A stretch of DNA of 64,000 bases from positions 1,178,001 to 1,242,000 of the forward strand of contig JASFXZ010000057.1 of the NCBI GenBank assembly GCA_032209605.1, written 5' to 3'. The notes beneath the pieces were generated by a model that was given only the letters and a program-made list of their open reading frames with translations, made no database searches and had not been told where the DNA came from. Source of the stretch: Mactromeris polynyma. Its lineage: Eukaryota > Mollusca > Bivalvia > Venerida > Mactridae. This document shows positions 11,776 through 20,879 of the stretch, piece by piece; positions within the stretch are counted from its first letter, which is position 1; each line of letters begins with the position of its first letter. The translations under genes were made by a program, and so were the position numbers.

Positions 11776-12464
11776 AATATCCCATTCCATACAGTACGCC
11801 GCACTTCAGTGCGGCGACAATAAATAGTTTTGCATGTTATTTGATTTACATATTTTTATCAATAAAGGTGGCCAAAGCATGTAAACATTGCATGACGTCA
11901 CTCTCAACTTATACTTTTATATACTAGTCACATGAGGTAAACACTTGCATGGGAGGACGTGAGGTTTCTGGCGCGTCAAGCCACAAAGGATATTGCAGAC
12001 GAGTAAATAATAATTTTGACACAGTATAGTAATACGTGTAAAACTAAGTACAAAATAGTTATTAGTTCATGAATTTATATTTTTCGTTTAAATCGATTTA
12101 TTCTGAATTAGCGTTTACGTTCAGTACTATATATGATACATCGCACACAGAGATTTTTTAGAAAGGGAATGATGAATTAACTTTGTTGGTTTTAACTAAA
12201 CCGATTGTAACATAGTGTCCCAAGTCCTGCATTACATGTTTGGGGCAAGTTGTTACATTTTTATATATTATATATACATATATCGCCAGAGGCTCGCTTC
12301 ATCGTGATTATTTTATTCAACTCGTTAAATAAATTCGATATTAATACAACACTCATTCAGTTTCCTCTATATATAGAATACAAGAAATGCATTGATGCAA
12401 AGCATCCAAGGGCGCCGCAAAACTGGTGCACAATGTTTTGGAATAGCGTAATGGCGGTAAAATG

Positions 12465-12829
12465 TTTTGGAATAGTCCATTTTCATACTATCATTGGCGT
12501 GTATTTCCTTTTAAACACCTTAACTTGCATAACTATCCACGTTACAAGTACCAATGTGTTAATATTGATATAAGTAAATTGAAAATGAAGTTTTTTATAA
12601 TTAATTATTTTAATTTTAATTTCGACACCTAACACACATGCTGTTTATGTAGAATCGTCCCTTTTGGAATAGTCCATTTTCACACTATCATTGGTGTGTA
12701 TTTCCTTTTTAACACCGTAATTTGCATGAATATCCACGTTACAAGTACCACTGTGTTAATATTGATTTAAGTAAAGTGAAAATGAAGATTTTTATAATTA
12801 TTTTATCTTCGACACCTAACACACTTGTA
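12465..12829. repeat. 197-bp-period tandem duplication
   Basis: A segment starting ttttggaatagtccatttt at 12465 recurs at 12662. It runs through catccacgttacaagtacca and 'tgttaatattgat' to 'cgacacctaacacac', with small indels and about a dozen substitutions. No coding content was seen. A GC-rich hairpin (gccccgccc/gggcggcgc, 13034-13056) lies about 200 bases downstream. Confidence 0.8.
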
Positions 12830-13787
12830 TTTATCATAAACATATCGTTTTAACTTTGTAAAAGACATTTATTCGACAATACAAATGCATTAAAAATATT
12901 TTATTTCTAAATCATAAAAATACAAAAAGTAACGTGTAATATTTACTGCAGTTTAACCCTTAATAAAAAAATAGATTCAGTTATAAATAGATGCTCCTAC
13001 CATAGTCTCAAAAATTTCGTGATTCCATTAAAGGCCCCGCCCTCATGGGCGGCGCCAATAATAGAATAATATTTATAATACCTGAAACACGCTAAACAAG
13101 AAATATCTTGAAAAAAGATGATCGGCGCAATTTGAAGGTTAAGATTTGTTGTGCAACATAAAACAATGCCGAGATGTTAAGATTGCTGGTCACAAAATGA
13201 ATTTCGGCAAGGTACCGTACCCCTTAGCGAAAGGTGAACCAATCCGCGTCAAGGTTACAAAAGTTGTTCGGTTGAAGAGAAGCTGTTTAGTGGTTAACGT
13301 AAGATTTGATTGGTTTACACAGCAGTAATATGCAAATAGCAAAACCACATTAGTACGGCTGTGCCGAAAAATAACCGGTTTGATCCTCACTTTTAAAAGA
13401 AACATTCAGACTGATAGGGCACCGGAACGCTTACAGTTCTAAAAGAGGGGCATGTCTACACGTTCCCTCATTTATGTTTGTGCTTTTAATTAAAATCAAT
13501 CAAGCTAAGGCACAGAACACAGAATGCAAATAAATTAACATTGGTTTAATATACATGTATATGATAGACAATTATAGATCTGTATACTTCGAATTATTAT
13601 GTAAACCGGTCTCAACACTTTGTGACAGCCCTCGTATATCTCGGAGAACTACTGCAGTTGTTTATTGGTCATGAAATTGCAGTCTTGTTTATATATAATT
13701 AATATTTGTTATGTTATGTTTTCAGACTTGGTTGAGAAACGGTGGAAAAAATAAATTACCGATAATCTGACAATATACTAATTAAAC
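12830..13787. other. Intergenic, possible upstream part of the cysteine-rich peptide gene
   Basis: AT-rich DNA. A good acceptor (gttatgttttcag, ending about 13725) precedes the cysteine-rich open frame by some 60 bases and suggests an upstream 5'UTR exon that could not be located. A tRNA-like B box (accggtttgatcctcac, about 13373) without a clear A box is too weak to call. Confidence 0.3.
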
Positions 13788-13988
13788 ATGGATACGTGTC
13801 GGACTATACACAATCTGTTGTTAAACTTCTTCTTCTGTTTAATGTTCGTAACGTGTGTAACATGTTTATGTAGGAGTGTGGGTTGGATGGGGTGTGTCGA
13901 CACCGGCTGTAGTGACGACGAAGGAGGATATTGCAAAAATTATGGAACTAGACCAGCCAACCTATGTCTATGTCTTATATCTGAATAG
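13788..13988 (+). CDS. Candidate small secreted cysteine-rich peptide (defensin-like spacing)
   Basis: A single-exon frame of 66 aa. Residues about 9-28 are strongly hydrophobic (LLLNFFFCLMFVTCVTCLC), fitting a signal peptide. The remaining ~38 residues contain cysteines spaced C-x7-C-x4-C-x7-C-x10-C-x-C, with GGYC at the fourth and CLC at the end. The C..C..GxC..CxC order with a glycine-x-cysteine element is that of cysteine-stabilised alpha-beta peptides (invertebrate defensins and relatives). However, the second gap is 4 rather than the usual 3, and the loop SDDE is acidic rather than cationic. The first cysteine could belong to the signal peptide. An acceptor about 60 bases upstream suggests an untranslated first exon. 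Role unknown: antimicrobial, other secreted peptide, or a chance frame. Confidence 0.35.
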   Translation: MDTCRTIHNLLLNFFFCLMFVTCVTCLCRSVGWMGCVDTGCSDDEGGYCKNYGTRPANLCLCLISE

Positions 13989-14322
13989 ATAACTGTAAAA
14001 CAGGTTGAGAAGATACAATACATCGACACACGACATGTTTGAATAGTCGCTGTACATTTCATGCTGTAGGGTATCTGTTGTAGTGGATATCCGTGCTAAT
14101 ATCGTTGTTTCATCATTTCGTATGGAACTCATCTACACCATCTACACGAGCAATATGAATGCAAATATTGACCTGAAGAGTCAATCCAGGATTTTAACAC
14201 CGAACATGTGTCTTCATCATTGCGTGGGTACAATGATCAAACTAAGAAACTCTCGCACTATTTTGGAACGAGCAGCGAACTAAACGGTTAGAAATTCGCT
14301 CAAACCATAAAAAACACTGATG
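13989..14322. other. Spacer before the 48-bp minisatellite
   Basis: No gene seen. The plus-strand open frame at 14083-14283 has no recognisable features. Confidence 0.4.
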
Positions 14323-14757
14323 TTACTTGATGTGTGTATATCTGCTAACAGACATTCAAAGACCTGACGTTTACTTGATGTGTGTATATCTGCTAACAGA
14401 CATTCAAAGACCTGACGTTTACTTGATGTGTGTATATCTGCTAACAGACATTCAAAGACCTGACGTTTACTTGATGTGTGTATATCTGCTAACAGACATT
14501 CAAAGACCTGACGTTTACTTGATGTGTGTATATCTGCTAACAGACATTCAAAGACCTGACGTTTACTTGATGTGTGTATATCTGCTAACAGACATTCAAA
14601 GACCTGACGTTTACTTGATGTGTGTATATCTGCTAACAGACATTCAAAGACCTGACGTTTACTTGATGTGTGTATATCTGCTAACAGACATTCACAGACG
14701 TGACGTTTACTTGATGTGTGTATATCTGCTAACAGACATTCAAAGACCTGACGTTTA
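14323..14757. repeat. 48-bp minisatellite, ~9 copies
   Basis: Nine tandem copies of a 48-bp unit (tgatgtgtgtatatctgcta, then acagacattcaaagacctga, then cgtttact) are almost identical. The penultimate copy carries two changes (cacagacgtgacg). Because 48 is a multiple of three and the unit lacks stops in one frame of each strand, long open frames (MCVYLLTDIQRPDVYL on plus, ECLLADIHTSSKRQVF on minus) appear on both strands. These are by-products of the array. The high identity indicates recent expansion or homogenisation. Confidence 0.95.
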
Positions 14758-14881
14758 CGAAGCTCGGGTACAGCGGGAGACATACTGTGTCACCGATTGG
14801 CTAAAACACGAAAAGTTTGGTGTTGTTTTTTTAAATAGTATATACACAAGTATTTATATAAATGATATTTCCCCCATTTGA

Positions 14882-15174
14882 TATGTACCGTATCGAGAAG
14901 GTAATGATTAATTTCGTATGAAATATTCCAAACTTGTCATGAAATCTCAATGTATCAGGAATGTAATGTTTTCAGATGTATCTAAAGTTGTAGTATAAGT
15001 ACACTTGTTTACAGATGTATGAATTCAACCCTGCAGTATTTATACCGTTTTTATTTGGTTTTTATCAAAGACTGAACCACTTTGTTTTGATTTATCGCCC
15101 TTCATTTATGTTTTAAATTACATTCTACTACTTTGTCGCAATACATGTATGTTTAAAATTGTGGAAAAAAAGAA
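14882..15174. other. Spacer, nothing recognised
   Basis: AT-rich, no gene or repeat seen. Confidence 0.4.
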
Positions 15175-15277
15175 CAGTAAAACCTCAATAATAAGACCAC
15201 CCCTGGGACCCTTGAAAACTGGTCTTAATATTGAGGTGGTCATAATATTGAGGTAGTCTTTAAGTGAGGTTTTACTG
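15175..15277. mobile_element. MITE with pogo/Tigger-like termini, copy 2
   Basis: Starts CAGTAAAACCTCAATAATAA and ends with the inverted equivalent GAGGTTTTACTG. The internal motif aataagaccacc occurs in both orientations, as in the copy at 1663-1839, but this copy is shorter (103 bp). The right side is followed by TA; on the left the duplicate is changed (AA). Confidence 0.75.
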
Positions 15278-15943
15278 TAAATGTTTTGCGGTTTATAGAT
15301 AGAGGTGAAGGTCACTATAATGCATCATAAAAGTGCCTAATGTGCTCTCTAAATTACTGACATCATAACTGAGCCGTTTGCGACACCAAAACTGTGCAAA
15401 AGATATAGACATTGACTGAGATAAATGTGTTGTTTAAGTTGTTACCATGATATATCGATTATATAGGAATGTGTATGTTTTTTAAGATAATTAAGATGTC
15501 CAGCAAAGTTACGGTATGATGTTAATTTATAAAAAAAAAAAATTAATAACGCACTTTGACACGTATTGGTGAATATGAAACAATTAAGATGAAAGTCCAG
15601 TTTATTAATATATTTTAATATCAGTATATTATATTTATATTTTAATTTATAATAATATACAGTAGATTTCTGCTTCGAAATTTGACAGACTACCGTAAAA
15701 AATCAGTGGTAAAAATGACAAAATAAGTCGCACACATATTTCTAACGTATATGTTGAAAGTTATTTCTAATTAGTTCAGAATTATTGACCGATTATTTGA
15801 TATTGATACAAGTGCTCTAAATCCATACGATGCTATTTGCGTGTACAAAACTAAATACATGTACACGCAATGTAAATACCACTTTACACGAGCCGGCAGA
15901 CAGTCGACAGAAAAAATAGTTTACGATATTATATATACATGTA
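15278..15943. other. Spacer, nothing recognised
   Basis: AT-rich, with an A homopolymer near 15532. No gene or structured repeat seen. Confidence 0.4.
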
Positions 15944-16182
15944 CTCAGCAAAACTAGAAACGTTCCTGTATTTGAACCTATATATTTCGTCTACAGACGT
16001 AGAAACGAGAGATGCGCCGATTGTTGTGTTGTTTAGAGGGACGTGTTCGGGCAGGGAGTGTAATGGTATGGGGTTGGATCATGGGGAACCGACAGACTGA
16101 TATGGTGGTTGTAAAAAGGAACCTCAATGCACAGCGTTACATTGCTGAGATGCTTACTCCACTTGCAATCTCTTACATTCGC

Positions 16183-16418
16183 CATCACGGCCCCGGTGTA
16201 ACATTGCAGCAGGACAATGCCCGTCCATACACAGCGAGAGTCATCTCGGCCCCGGTGTAACATTGCAGCAGGACAATGCCCGTCCATTCACAGCGAGAGT
16301 CATCACGGCCCCGGTGTAACATTGCAGCAGGACAATGCCCGTCCATTCACAGCGAGAGTCATCACGGCCCCGGTGTAACATTGCAGCAGGACAATACCCG
16401 TCCATACACAGCGAGAGT
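16183..16418 (+). repeat. 59-bp minisatellite inside transposase, 4 copies
   Basis: Starts at 16183, 16242, 16301 and 16360 give an exact 59-bp period. The unit (catcacggccccggtgtaac, attgcagcaggacaat, gcccgtccatacacagcgag, agt) encodes HHGPGVTLQQDNARPYTARV in the first copy. It therefore copies the segment around the second catalytic Asp of the transposase. As 59 is not a multiple of three, each added unit shifts the frame. Confidence 0.95.
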
Positions 16419-16457
16419 CACAACTAAAACCTGACTCACAACAACGACTACGTCAAT

Positions 16458-16949
16458 CCATGACCTGCGCTTTCCCCTGATCTTCAAGCCATGACCTGCG
16501 CTTTCCCCTGATCTCCAAGCCATGACCTGCGCTTTCCCCTGATCGCCAAGCCATGACCTGCGCTTTTCCCCTGATCTCCAAGCCATGACCTGCGCTTTCC
16601 CCTGATCTCCAAGCCATGACCTGCGCTTTCCCCTGATCTCCAAGCCATGACCTGCGCTTTTCCCCTGATCTCCAAGTCATGACCTGCGCTTTCCCCTGAT
16701 CTCCAAGCCATGACCTGCGCTTTTCCCCTGATCTCCAAGTCATGACCTGCGCTTTCCCTGATCTCCAAGCCATGACCTGCGCTTTCCCCTGATCTCCAAG
16801 CCATGACCTGCGCTTTCCCCTGATCTCCAAGCCATGACCTGCGCTTTTCCCCTGATCTCCAAGCCATGACCTGCGCTTTCCCTGATCTCCAAGCCATGAC
16901 CTGCGTTTTCCCCTGATCTCCAAGTCATGACCTGCATTTTCCCCTGATC
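16458..16949 (+). repeat. 30-32-bp minisatellite inside transposase, ~16 copies
   Basis: About sixteen copies of a unit ccatgacctgcgctttcccc + tgatctccaag (31 bp, with 30- and 32-bp length variants in the pyrimidine run). The last copy runs straight into aacccgattgagcatatcc. Read in the transposase frame it is PALSPDL followed by NPIEH, so the unit is a duplicated fragment of the transposase segment preceding the third catalytic residue. Minus-strand open frames across the array (repeats like GKRRSWLGDQ) are artefacts of the repetition. Confidence 0.95.
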
Positions 16950-17391
16950 TCAACCCGATTGAGCATATCCGTGATGAGCTGTATCGTAAGGGCGAGAGGC
17001 AACCATCTAATTGACAATATCCAAGATCTCACGCGAGCATTGTAGCAAGGACGAATACAAATGCCACGTTACGTTACATCTATGTCCTGTAGAATCATGG
17101 CATGTATTAGTTAAAATGGGGGTCACGCAAAATATTAATTTTAATGAATACGGCAGATTTTAAACAAACACCTGTATCCCTTAAGAATTTTTAGATTTTT
17201 GATTTTGACCTCTTCCGATTTCGCCATGACAAAACGCAAGAAATGCTCGTTGTGACACAATTCTGTCAACTGATATGTATGCACAAATGAATAAACTTAT
17301 TTTTCAGTATAATGTTTTAGTAACATAAAACTTAATATATTTCCACAATCTTTACCTAAACATGACGGGATGTTTCTACTTTTGCCGAGTA

Positions 17392-18018
17392 TATTTTAGC
17401 AGTGATCTTGTCGTTTAAGTTTTAATGATGTTTTCAATTATTTAAAAGCGAATAAATTAACTTGAAAAGTATCTGCATTGCTTTGACCAATGGACGGTAG
17501 TTATTATTCCCATGCTGTTTCCTATGAAGTTCATTGTGTATTCGATAACTAACGAAATTAAACTTTGAAACATATGATAACCTTTGGATATCTTTTGTTC
17601 ATGAAAATAGCATATACGCACATGTAGCTTTAATGTGCTGTATTTATGTACAACATGTGAACAGCACGATCCATGGTGATTATGCAATAGTGTGGAATAA
17701 TGTCGTAAAGTTTCACATTCCCATCAATCAAGTTCTTAACTCACTACTTATGTATATGCATTTGCTGTATTCTACATAAACTGCATGTGTGCTTAAACGA
17801 AATATTGTTTGTTTGAAATACCGTTTATTCAGTATATACACAAGTGACATTTCGTCATCGCCAAGTGACATTTGCTCAAAGAAAGTATGCTTTATATCAA
17901 GCACTATCTGTGAAATGTATGTATACCATACTGATAACTGTATGTATATCAATTGTGTGATATTTGTGATATTTATATAAAAACGTGCATTTGTTCATTG
18001 CTTCATTTGTTTTACTTT
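17392..18018. other. Spacer, nothing recognised
   Basis: AT-rich with only short unremarkable open frames. Confidence 0.4.
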
Positions 18019-18508
18019 TACCAACTCTATGAGCACCATCAACACCAACTCTATGAGTTCCATCTACACCAACTCTATGAGCACCATCTACACCAACACT
18101 ATCAGCACCATCTACACCAACTGTATCAGCACCATCTACACCAACTATATCAGCACCATCTACACCAACTATATCAGCACCATCTACACCAACTCTATCA
18201 GCACCATCTACACCAACTCTATCCGCACCATCTACACCAACTCTATCCGCACCATCTACACCAACCATATCAGCACCATCTACACCAACACTATCAGCAC
18301 CATCTACACCAACTCTATGAGCACCATCTACACCAACTATATCAGCACCATCTACACCAACTCTATGAGCACCATCTACACCAACCATATCAGCACCATC
18401 TACACCTACCGTATCAGCACCATATACACCAACTCTATGAGCACCATCTACACCAACCATATCAGCACCATCTACACCTACCCTATCGGCACAATCTACA
18501 CCAACCGG
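18019..18508. repeat. 24-bp minisatellite, ~20 copies
   Basis: About twenty copies of a 24-bp unit caccatctacaccaactcta + tgag. Variation is concentrated in the 'act(c/g/a)tat(g/c)a/c g' part and there are variant units near the right end (caccatctacacctaccgta). With a period of eight codons, two plus-strand frames and one minus-strand frame are open across the array (TIYTNSMS, HHLHQLYE, VGVDGADM repeats). No signal peptide or acceptable flanking exon supports a real protein. Confidence 0.9.
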
Positions 18509-18519
18509 CATCCATAACA

Positions 18520-20062
18520 ATCAACCAAAACACAAACGTTATATATATATGCCTAATCCAAAATAGTACAAGTAACAAAACGTATAGAACAGCTGTCCTC
18601 CATGGGATATGGTAAGAAAAAATCATCAGACTTTTTTATAAAATAAGCGATCACGATCACGACGTATGAGTTACGCTAACTCCCACGTAAATTTGTTGAT
18701 TTATATATCTGGAATCGGTCCTTATCTGAATGTAACTGCTATCTTCGATTGTCTCTCAAAGACCATGTCAGCCCCTAAAGTAAATCAGCGTATTTGCTTT
18801 GGAAGCTCGTGACTTTCTTTACTAAAACATCTTGATGTTTCACGCTTAGTTTACTGCAAACATATGTTTCACGCTTATTTAGTTCAACTATTTGCCAGAA
18901 ATAAATTTGATTCTGAAACCAACAAAAAGTAAAACTGGTGCTTAAATAGTCGTAGATACTTTGATATTGGAAAAATCGAGCTCAAATTAAAATAAAGTTT
19001 GACCGACAATAATATAGTACAACCGTACATTGTACTTGCTATTCATAACACGTATAAATGTAAGACAGGCGTTCAGCCACAGACCTATCATCAGACATGT
19101 TGTCGGTAATCTTGGACGCTGCAATACGATGTGCGATTTATCACGTTCTCAACTTATTATTGTAGGCAAAATACTCGTGCAGATTTGTTGATAATCGTTC
19201 GCACACATTTACAAACAAGTTTCGTAATTGTTGAAGCAACAATAATGCGCGCTTCAAGAGTGGGATAGTGAGTGTGTTTTATTTTATTTGCGCATGTTTG
19301 AAATGTAACATAGAACATTATAATAGATCTAGAGGTTTCCACTACTTAGAACTACATACGAGGCAACACGAACAAGTGCATCAGTCTGGTGATAACTGAC
19401 ACATTCATGGTGTACTACATGAAACTGTTGTATTATATTATTATTATAATTTCATTAAGAGTTAAAAATGATCTTGTGAATATTTGATCTAGGCAGGCAG
19501 GTGCATTTTGGTGCGTTTTCATTGAACGCGAGCTTACTATGCATTTTGTAAAGGGAGACCAACGAGAAGAAGAGTGCTCGCCAGATATGTATGAGTTACA
19601 CCCCTTTGTACATGGAAGTTATAAACTCGCAATGAACGTCCATTCGTTGATCTTCAACCTTGGGTATCGTATCGATGAACCATTTAAGATTTTAAAGCAT
19701 ATATTCAATGATTTATGCAAAGAAATGATTACAAAAATAACATCATATATATAGAGGATCTAACATTAGTGTTCATGTGAACACGAATGCTAGATTCTAT
19801 TTATCACATAACTTGTAAACGGGCTTCAACAAAATCACATAGACTCGTTTCTCTCGCCGCCCCTGCATTGACTCGTCTTTTGAGACGAGAAAAAAATAGT
19901 TCCAAAGATTTTCACATAATAAAAAACGATACTTAAACCGGAATTAATGTAAACCTATGTTGAAACTTAACACAAAACAAACCATAAACAACATGATCGA
20001 TAATTTACTAGTTACAGTTTTATGGAAAATATTGTAGAAGTTCAAAAGTTAGTGCTGTGACG
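18520..20062. other. Intergenic, one short palindrome
   Basis: No gene recognised. An open frame at 19539-19754 has an ordinary protein-like composition but no known motif and no splice context. A near-perfect palindrome (atctaacattagtgttcat / gtgaacacgaatgctagat, about 19758-19797) could be a small inverted-repeat remnant. Confidence 0.35.
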
Positions 20063-20672
20063 GCTGCGGGACAACTCGACCTCATATGAACTTGACCCCT
20101 AAGTCAACTCGACCCATACCGATTCACCCCTAAGTCAACTCGACCCCTAATTGTGCTAAGTCAACTCGACCCATCTTTTTGGTTTTTTTCAATGTATGGA
20201 TGGAAGATCAAAATTATGCATAAAAAGGATTAACATTGATTTTCCTTCAAGTCTTATGAAGAATTCTTGGTGTAGCAATGTTATATTTGATAAATGTAAC
20301 GCATATAAATGCCTTTGTCCCTTTTGTTCATGATTCTTTGGTCCATTGGCTGACTTATCCATTTTCTGATTGTGTTGTTTTAATGATCATAGTTCATAAA
20401 TGTGTTAATTCAAGTTTGTCTAATTGTCTATTTTATCCTGGTGTAATGGCAAATCTTTTGTAACAAGTTATGTTTATAAACAAATACTAAACGTGTCAAA
20501 GATTAGCTAGAATCAAATTGTCACGGCTATTAAGCAGAGGAGAAAAATAGGGTCGAGTTGACTTACCGAAAAATGGTAAAATAAGGGTCGAGTTTGTTGG
20601 GGGGGTCGAGTTGGACAGGTTTAATAGTAGGGTCGAGTTGGTTGGTTAGGGGTCGAGTTGTCCCGATACCTG
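20063..20672. mobile_element. hAT-like non-autonomous DNA transposon with subterminal repeats
   Basis: The right end reads inward as CAGGTATCGGGACAACTCGA. The left end has the same block, CGGGACAACTCGACC, with a slightly damaged tip. Flanks ctgtgacg (20055-20062) and ttgtgacg (20673-20680) agree at 7 of 8 positions, fitting the 8-bp target duplication of hAT elements. Inside each end the core 'gtcaactcgaccc' is repeated: at least four direct copies on the left, at least four inverted on the right. Subterminal transposase-binding repeats of this kind are typical of hAT. The interior has no transposase; the open frame at 20278-20463 is not recognisable. Confidence 0.7.
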
Positions 20673-20879
20673 TTGTGACGACATGAGGCCGTGACGTCAC
20701 TGAGTCAATTCTAAAATAAAATAAAATCATCGGAGGTACATGACTGAACGTAAATCAACAGATTTGGATATATGTCACTGTGAGTCGCTGTCGCTGTCAT
20801 TCATTCGTACTCGTTTTCTCGGAAGTTATAATCACTCCCGCGCCGTATGTTATGTGATAAATGTAAATAACTCATGTAT

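Larger units (their letters stand above)
9531..12464. other. Intergenic with small repeats and GC-rich hairpins
   Basis: No gene is recognised. The stretch contains a short triplicated motif (10378-10445), a 31-bp duplication (11722-11775) and three compact hairpins in very AT-rich DNA: ttgatgcaaagcatcaa at 9564, gccgcacttcagtgcggc at 11798, and ttgatgcaaagcatc at 12392. The 9564 and 12392 copies share flanks (acaagaaa before; aagg.cgccgc after), so they are two copies of one dispersed repeat. Confidence 0.4.
15990..17100 (+). pseudogene. Tc1-like transposase remnant
   Basis: Conserved blocks appear in order across several frames: VYRRRNERCADCCVV at 15990 (then TAG), GSVMVWGWIMGNRQTDMVV at 16054, NLNAQRYIAEMLTP, HHGPGVTLQQDNARPYTARV at 16181, and PALSPDLNPIEHIRDEL at about 16934-16987. 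These are the central and C-terminal DDE catalytic blocks of Tc1-like transposases. DNARP carries the second catalytic Asp and the NPIEHIxDEL block the third acidic residue. The helix-turn-helix half and the first catalytic Asp region are missing. The Trp before PALSPDL has become TGA in the terminal copy, and two minisatellites split the domain. It cannot encode a functional enzyme. Confidence 0.9.
15944..17389 (+). mobile_element. Tc1/mariner-like transposon, deletion derivative with both ends
   Basis: The left end (CTCAGCAAAACTAGAAACG, from 15944) and the reverse complement of the right end (CTCGGCAAAAGTAGAAACA, to 17389) match as inverted terminal repeats of about 30 bp. TA lies immediately outside both (15942-15943 and 17390-17391), the target duplication expected for the superfamily. 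Between them is a transposase remnant lacking its N-terminal DNA-binding half. It is interrupted by frameshifts and stops and swollen by two internal tandem arrays (16183-16418 and 16458-16949). The element is non-autonomous and inactive. Confidence 0.9.

Noticed and set aside
14323..14757. CRISPR-like regular repeats
   Set aside because: No unique spacers: the units are contiguous and identical, and the window is eukaryotic.
14280..14881. Long open frames on both strands (167 and 184 codons)
   Set aside because: They are read-through of the 48-bp minisatellite, whose period is a multiple of three; no signal peptide, domain or splice context.
16362..16953. Overlapping minus-strand open frames rich in Lys, Arg and Trp
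   Set aside because: Antisense of the minisatellite inside the transposase remnant; repeated frames come from the repeat, not from selection.
17897..18615. Repetitive 8-residue 'proteins' on both strands (VGVDGADM, HHLHQLYE, TIYTNSMS)
   Set aside because: By-products of the 24-bp minisatellite; several frames are open simultaneously, as expected for a stop-free unit of 8 codons.
19539..19754. 71-codon plus-strand frame
   Set aside because: Protein-like composition but no homology recognised, no acceptor/donor logic and no neighbouring exon.
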